33,303 nucleotides of DNA from Firmicutes bacterium UBA3932 (GTDB lineage: Bacteria; Bacillota; Clostridia; Peptostreptococcales; Anaerovoracaceae), in the NCBI GenBank assembly GCA_002385825.1, contig DGEG01000133.1, forward strand, positions 451 to 33,753, in the 5' to 3' direction. Below, in pieces: positions 31,186-33,303 of this stretch. The first letter of the stretch is position 1. Each line of letters opens with the position of its first letter. A program made the position numbers and the translations under genes. The notes under the pieces were generated by a model. The model did no database searches, was not told the DNA's origin, and saw only the letters and a list, made by a program, of their open reading frames with translations.

Positions 31186-33303
31186 ATGCTTGGGCGGATT
31201 ATAAAACTCACGATCATTGCATTTTTAATCTCACTGTTTGCATTTATCGTTGTTCAGGGATTTTCCAAAGAAGCTGCGCTGCCGGTCACCAAAGGTTCTA
31301 CAGCGGCAGCAGCCGCAATAGAGTATTTGGCAGCGGATGCCTTTTCACCGGAGAGACTGAAAGAAGGCAAGGCGGTATTTGAGGAAAAATGCGCCGTCTG
31401 CCATTCAGACAGCGGAAGGGATATGGTATATTTCGGAGACCCGGATTTCAACCCCGCAAGGGTGATTGGAAGTGTGAAAAAATTTGCCGGGGCATCAGAC
31501 GACCCTGAAATAGGAGAAAAAGTATACGAGTATCTGAGATATTACAATGACGGCGCTTTTATGAGCCAGGATGAACCCTTCCTGCAGCCGGGCCCGCGGG
31601 GTTTGGAACCCGGTGTCAACAATCCCATCCTCTCAAGGGGTGAAGATTTCTGGGGTTCTCTTACGGGACACAGGATTCCCACACCCGATGATATTAATAT
31701 AGATAAAATCTGGGATTCATATGACCTAACACAGGTGATTATCCCATTCAAAGTAACCAGCTGGGCGGAGTATATGCCCCATGCCGTACCGCTTCCGGCA
31801 GCCGTGGCTGAAATAAGAAACCTCTTTAACCGGCAGGGGTATGACCTTAACAACCTTCCCTTGCCCGACAAAGGCCTTGGACTTATGTTCAACTTTGGAG
31901 TAAACAGCATCTATGAAAAATACCAGTTCTCCAGCCATAGTTTCACTAAGGCGGACCATTCAAAGGACTTTCTCGAAGCCATGTACAGCACATCACTGGT
32001 AAAATGGCTGGCAGTCCTTGATTTTGAATACGGTCTCCCCCAAAGAGTAAACAATTCCTGGAACGGAAAATGGGAGTTTGGCCCCTATGAAAACACTATC
32101 CTCTGGGGACCGGGCTCCAATCTGGAGTATATTAATTCCTATGCCATAAACCTCTTTGAGACAATTCTTTCCCGGGAGCGCATGCGAAACGAATGGTCCC
32201 ATTATTCCCTGATGTTCGTTACCGGTAAACGGGGAAATCTTATGCCCTCAACATTTTTCCATTACGGTACGATGCCCTGGGGATGCAAAATGTATGATGC
32301 CGGTTTGTTTGCCGGACCTGACTTGCAGCTGTTTATCGGACTGAAAGGCTTTGCAGACTTTTGGAACCATTCCAAGCAGTATCCCGGCAAATCATATATG
32401 GGAACACAGTCCATCCCGCACTACGGTTTGGAAACAAGAAGGTTCCTGACAGCTTTCTATTGGACCTATTATTCCTTCATCAACTATCCGTATGACAAAA
32501 GGACAGTCCTTAATCCTTTCCTTGAGCTTATTTACAGGCAGTGGCTGGCATCTATCGGTGCAACGGAAAATGAACTGCGGAATTTCAGAACGGACACTTA
32601 CAACATGCCTTTGCAAAACAGGGATGAAGAAAGATACAGGGTGCTGGTTCAGGCCTACGAAAGCCTGGCACCTGTGATGAGCGAAGAGCAAAAAGATTTT
32701 GTGAAAGCATATATCAGACGCATCTATCCTGAACATCCCTCAGGATATGCGGCTCCCTTCCTTCCCTACAAATGGGAACTGGTTGACCCGGCACCCCAGA
32801 AGCCAGTAATCCTGCCCTTTGGCTCTGACACTGCCTATGCAGGGAATCCCTATGTTTTAAGGATACTGAGAGCCCAGGCCAAGGACGGGGACATTGAAAT
32901 TACGGCAGCAAACCTTCCCGACGGCGCCAGGCTTGTCAAAACGGAAGGCAGCTGGGAAAGCGATGATTATGAATACTCTCTCGTCTGGACTCCCGCCCAG
33001 GAGCAGGCCGGCAAAAGCTATCAGGTAAAACTCCTGGCAAAGAGCAACATGGGGACAAGTGAACTGTCCGTGCAGGTAAAAGTGGCGGCAGAAGAAGAAC
33101 CTGTAGCCCTTGACGACATACCGGATTATTCGGTTTACGTGGGGCAGGAATTATGCTTCCCGCTCACCGTTCAAAACTACCATGCGGAAAAGCTGGAATT
33201 TTCCCTGGAGGGGAACTTTGGCGAAGTAATGAACAACGCCTGGAATACGGCCGGCATTTACACTGTAACGCCCGGTGAAGATGATGTGGGCACACACACG
33301 GTA
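31186..33303 (+). CDS. Exported c-type cytochrome-domain protein with Ig-like repeats (partial)
   Basis: 706 codons to the window edge, no stop. An N-terminal hydrophobic anchor or signal (LTIIAFLISLFAFIVVQGF) is followed by a c-type haem site, GKAVFEEKCAVCHSDSGRD, the only CxxCH in the visible part. A long alpha-rich domain of about 450 residues is rich in Trp, Tyr and Phe (SWNGKWEFGPYENTILWGPG, FHYGTMPWGCKMYDAG). From about residue 535 come beta-sandwich, cadherin/Ig-like repeats (LPFGSDTAYAGNPYVLRIL, VYVGQELCFPLTVQNY). It should sit on the outer face of the membrane. The central domain is not recognised; an oxidoreductase or haem-dependent enzyme is possible. Start ATG 31186 has AAAGGAGG. 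It diverges from the selenoprotein gene. Confidence 0.82.
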   Translation, partial: MLGRIIKLTIIAFLISLFAFIVVQGFSKEAALPVTKGSTAAAAAIEYLAADAFSPERLKEGKAVFEEKCAVCHSDSGRDMVYFGDPDFNPARVIGSVKKFAGASDDPEIGEKVYEYLRYYNDGAFMSQDEPFLQPGPRGLEPGVNNPILSRGEDFWGSLTGHRIPTPDDINIDKIWDSYDLTQVIIPFKVTSWAEYMPHAVPLPAAVAEIRNLFNRQGYDLNNLPLPDKGLGLMFNFGVNSIYEKYQFSSHSFTKADHSKDFLEAMYSTSLVKWLAVLDFEYGLPQRVNNSWNGKWEFGPYENTILWGPGSNLEYINSYAINLFETILSRERMRNEWSHYSLMFVTGKRGNLMPSTFFHYGTMPWGCKMYDAGLFAGPDLQLFIGLKGFADFWNHSKQYPGKSYMGTQSIPHYGLETRRFLTAFYWTYYSFINYPYDKRTVLNPFLELIYRQWLASIGATENELRNFRTDTYNMPLQNRDEERYRVLVQAYESLAPVMSEEQKDFVKAYIRRIYPEHPSGYAAPFLPYKWELVDPAPQKPVILPFGSDTAYAGNPYVLRILRAQAKDGDIEITAANLPDGARLVKTEGSWESDDYEYSLVWTPAQEQAGKSYQVKLLAKSNMGTSELSVQVKVAAEEEPVALDDIPDYSVYVGQELCFPLTVQNYHAEKLEFSLEGNFGEVMNNAWNTAGIYTVTPGEDDVGTHTV

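Overview
The window looks like a chromosomal segment of a strictly anaerobic, low-to-mid GC Firmicute, most likely class Clostridia (a Peptococcaceae-like or acetogen/syntroph-type relative; the species cannot be named from sequence alone). The grounds are strong GGAGG-type ribosome binding sites, TTG/GTG starts, HelD, BlaI/BlaR1, rubredoxin and flavodoxin proteins, a selenoprotein, a relic of an [FeFe]-hydrogenase-linked regulator and an AprBA-like flavin/iron-sulfur pair. There are no rRNA, tRNA or CRISPR loci.

Layout. 1-7.7 kb: mostly minus-strand single genes (zinc-ribbon membrane protein, XdhC, rubredoxin-domain protein, flavodoxin, lipoprotein, ADP-ribosylglycohydrolase, FMN reductase), a twice-frameshifted TM1266-type regulator, and a FadR/GntR regulator relic that still has two operator-like palindromes upstream, followed by a metallo-beta-lactamase-fold hydrolase. 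7.8-12.5 kb: a divergent LysR regulator and a plus-strand operon of a PhlG/phloretin-hydrolase-like C-C hydrolase, a 2[4Fe-4S] ferredoxin and an AprA-like flavoprotein, then a cupin. This looks like a small catabolic module for a phenolic or polyketone compound. 12.7-16.6 kb: a FecCD/BtuCD-type ABC importer (permease, ATPase, lipoprotein) with a Crp/Fnr regulator. 16.8-21.8 kb: a broken BlaR1-like remnant, exonuclease III, and an intact BlaI-BlaR1 pair with a clear promoter/operator. 21.9-24.8 kb: a REP-associated tyrosine transposase between its repeats, a GGDEF-EAL gene cut by an in-frame TAG, and a helicase fragment joined head-to-head with it. 24.8-29.0 kb: cobyrinate a,c-diamide synthase whose glutaminase cysteine is replaced by glycine, HelD, and an IS481-like transposase relic. 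29.1-33.3 kb: a UGSC-family selenoprotein read through an in-frame TGA, with a good SECIS hairpin, diverging from an exported c-type cytochrome-domain protein that runs off the end of the window.

Two themes stand out. First, a repeat family built on a GACAGGGGACGGTTCTG core occurs at four or five sites and surrounds its likely mobiliser, the transposase at 21.9 kb. Second, decay is common: at least six genes are frameshifted, truncated or cut by a stop codon. The strongest hidden feature is the selenoprotein, which conventional reading would split into two false genes. The least characterised biochemistry is in the hydrolase/AprBA-like operon and the selenoprotein/cytochrome pair.
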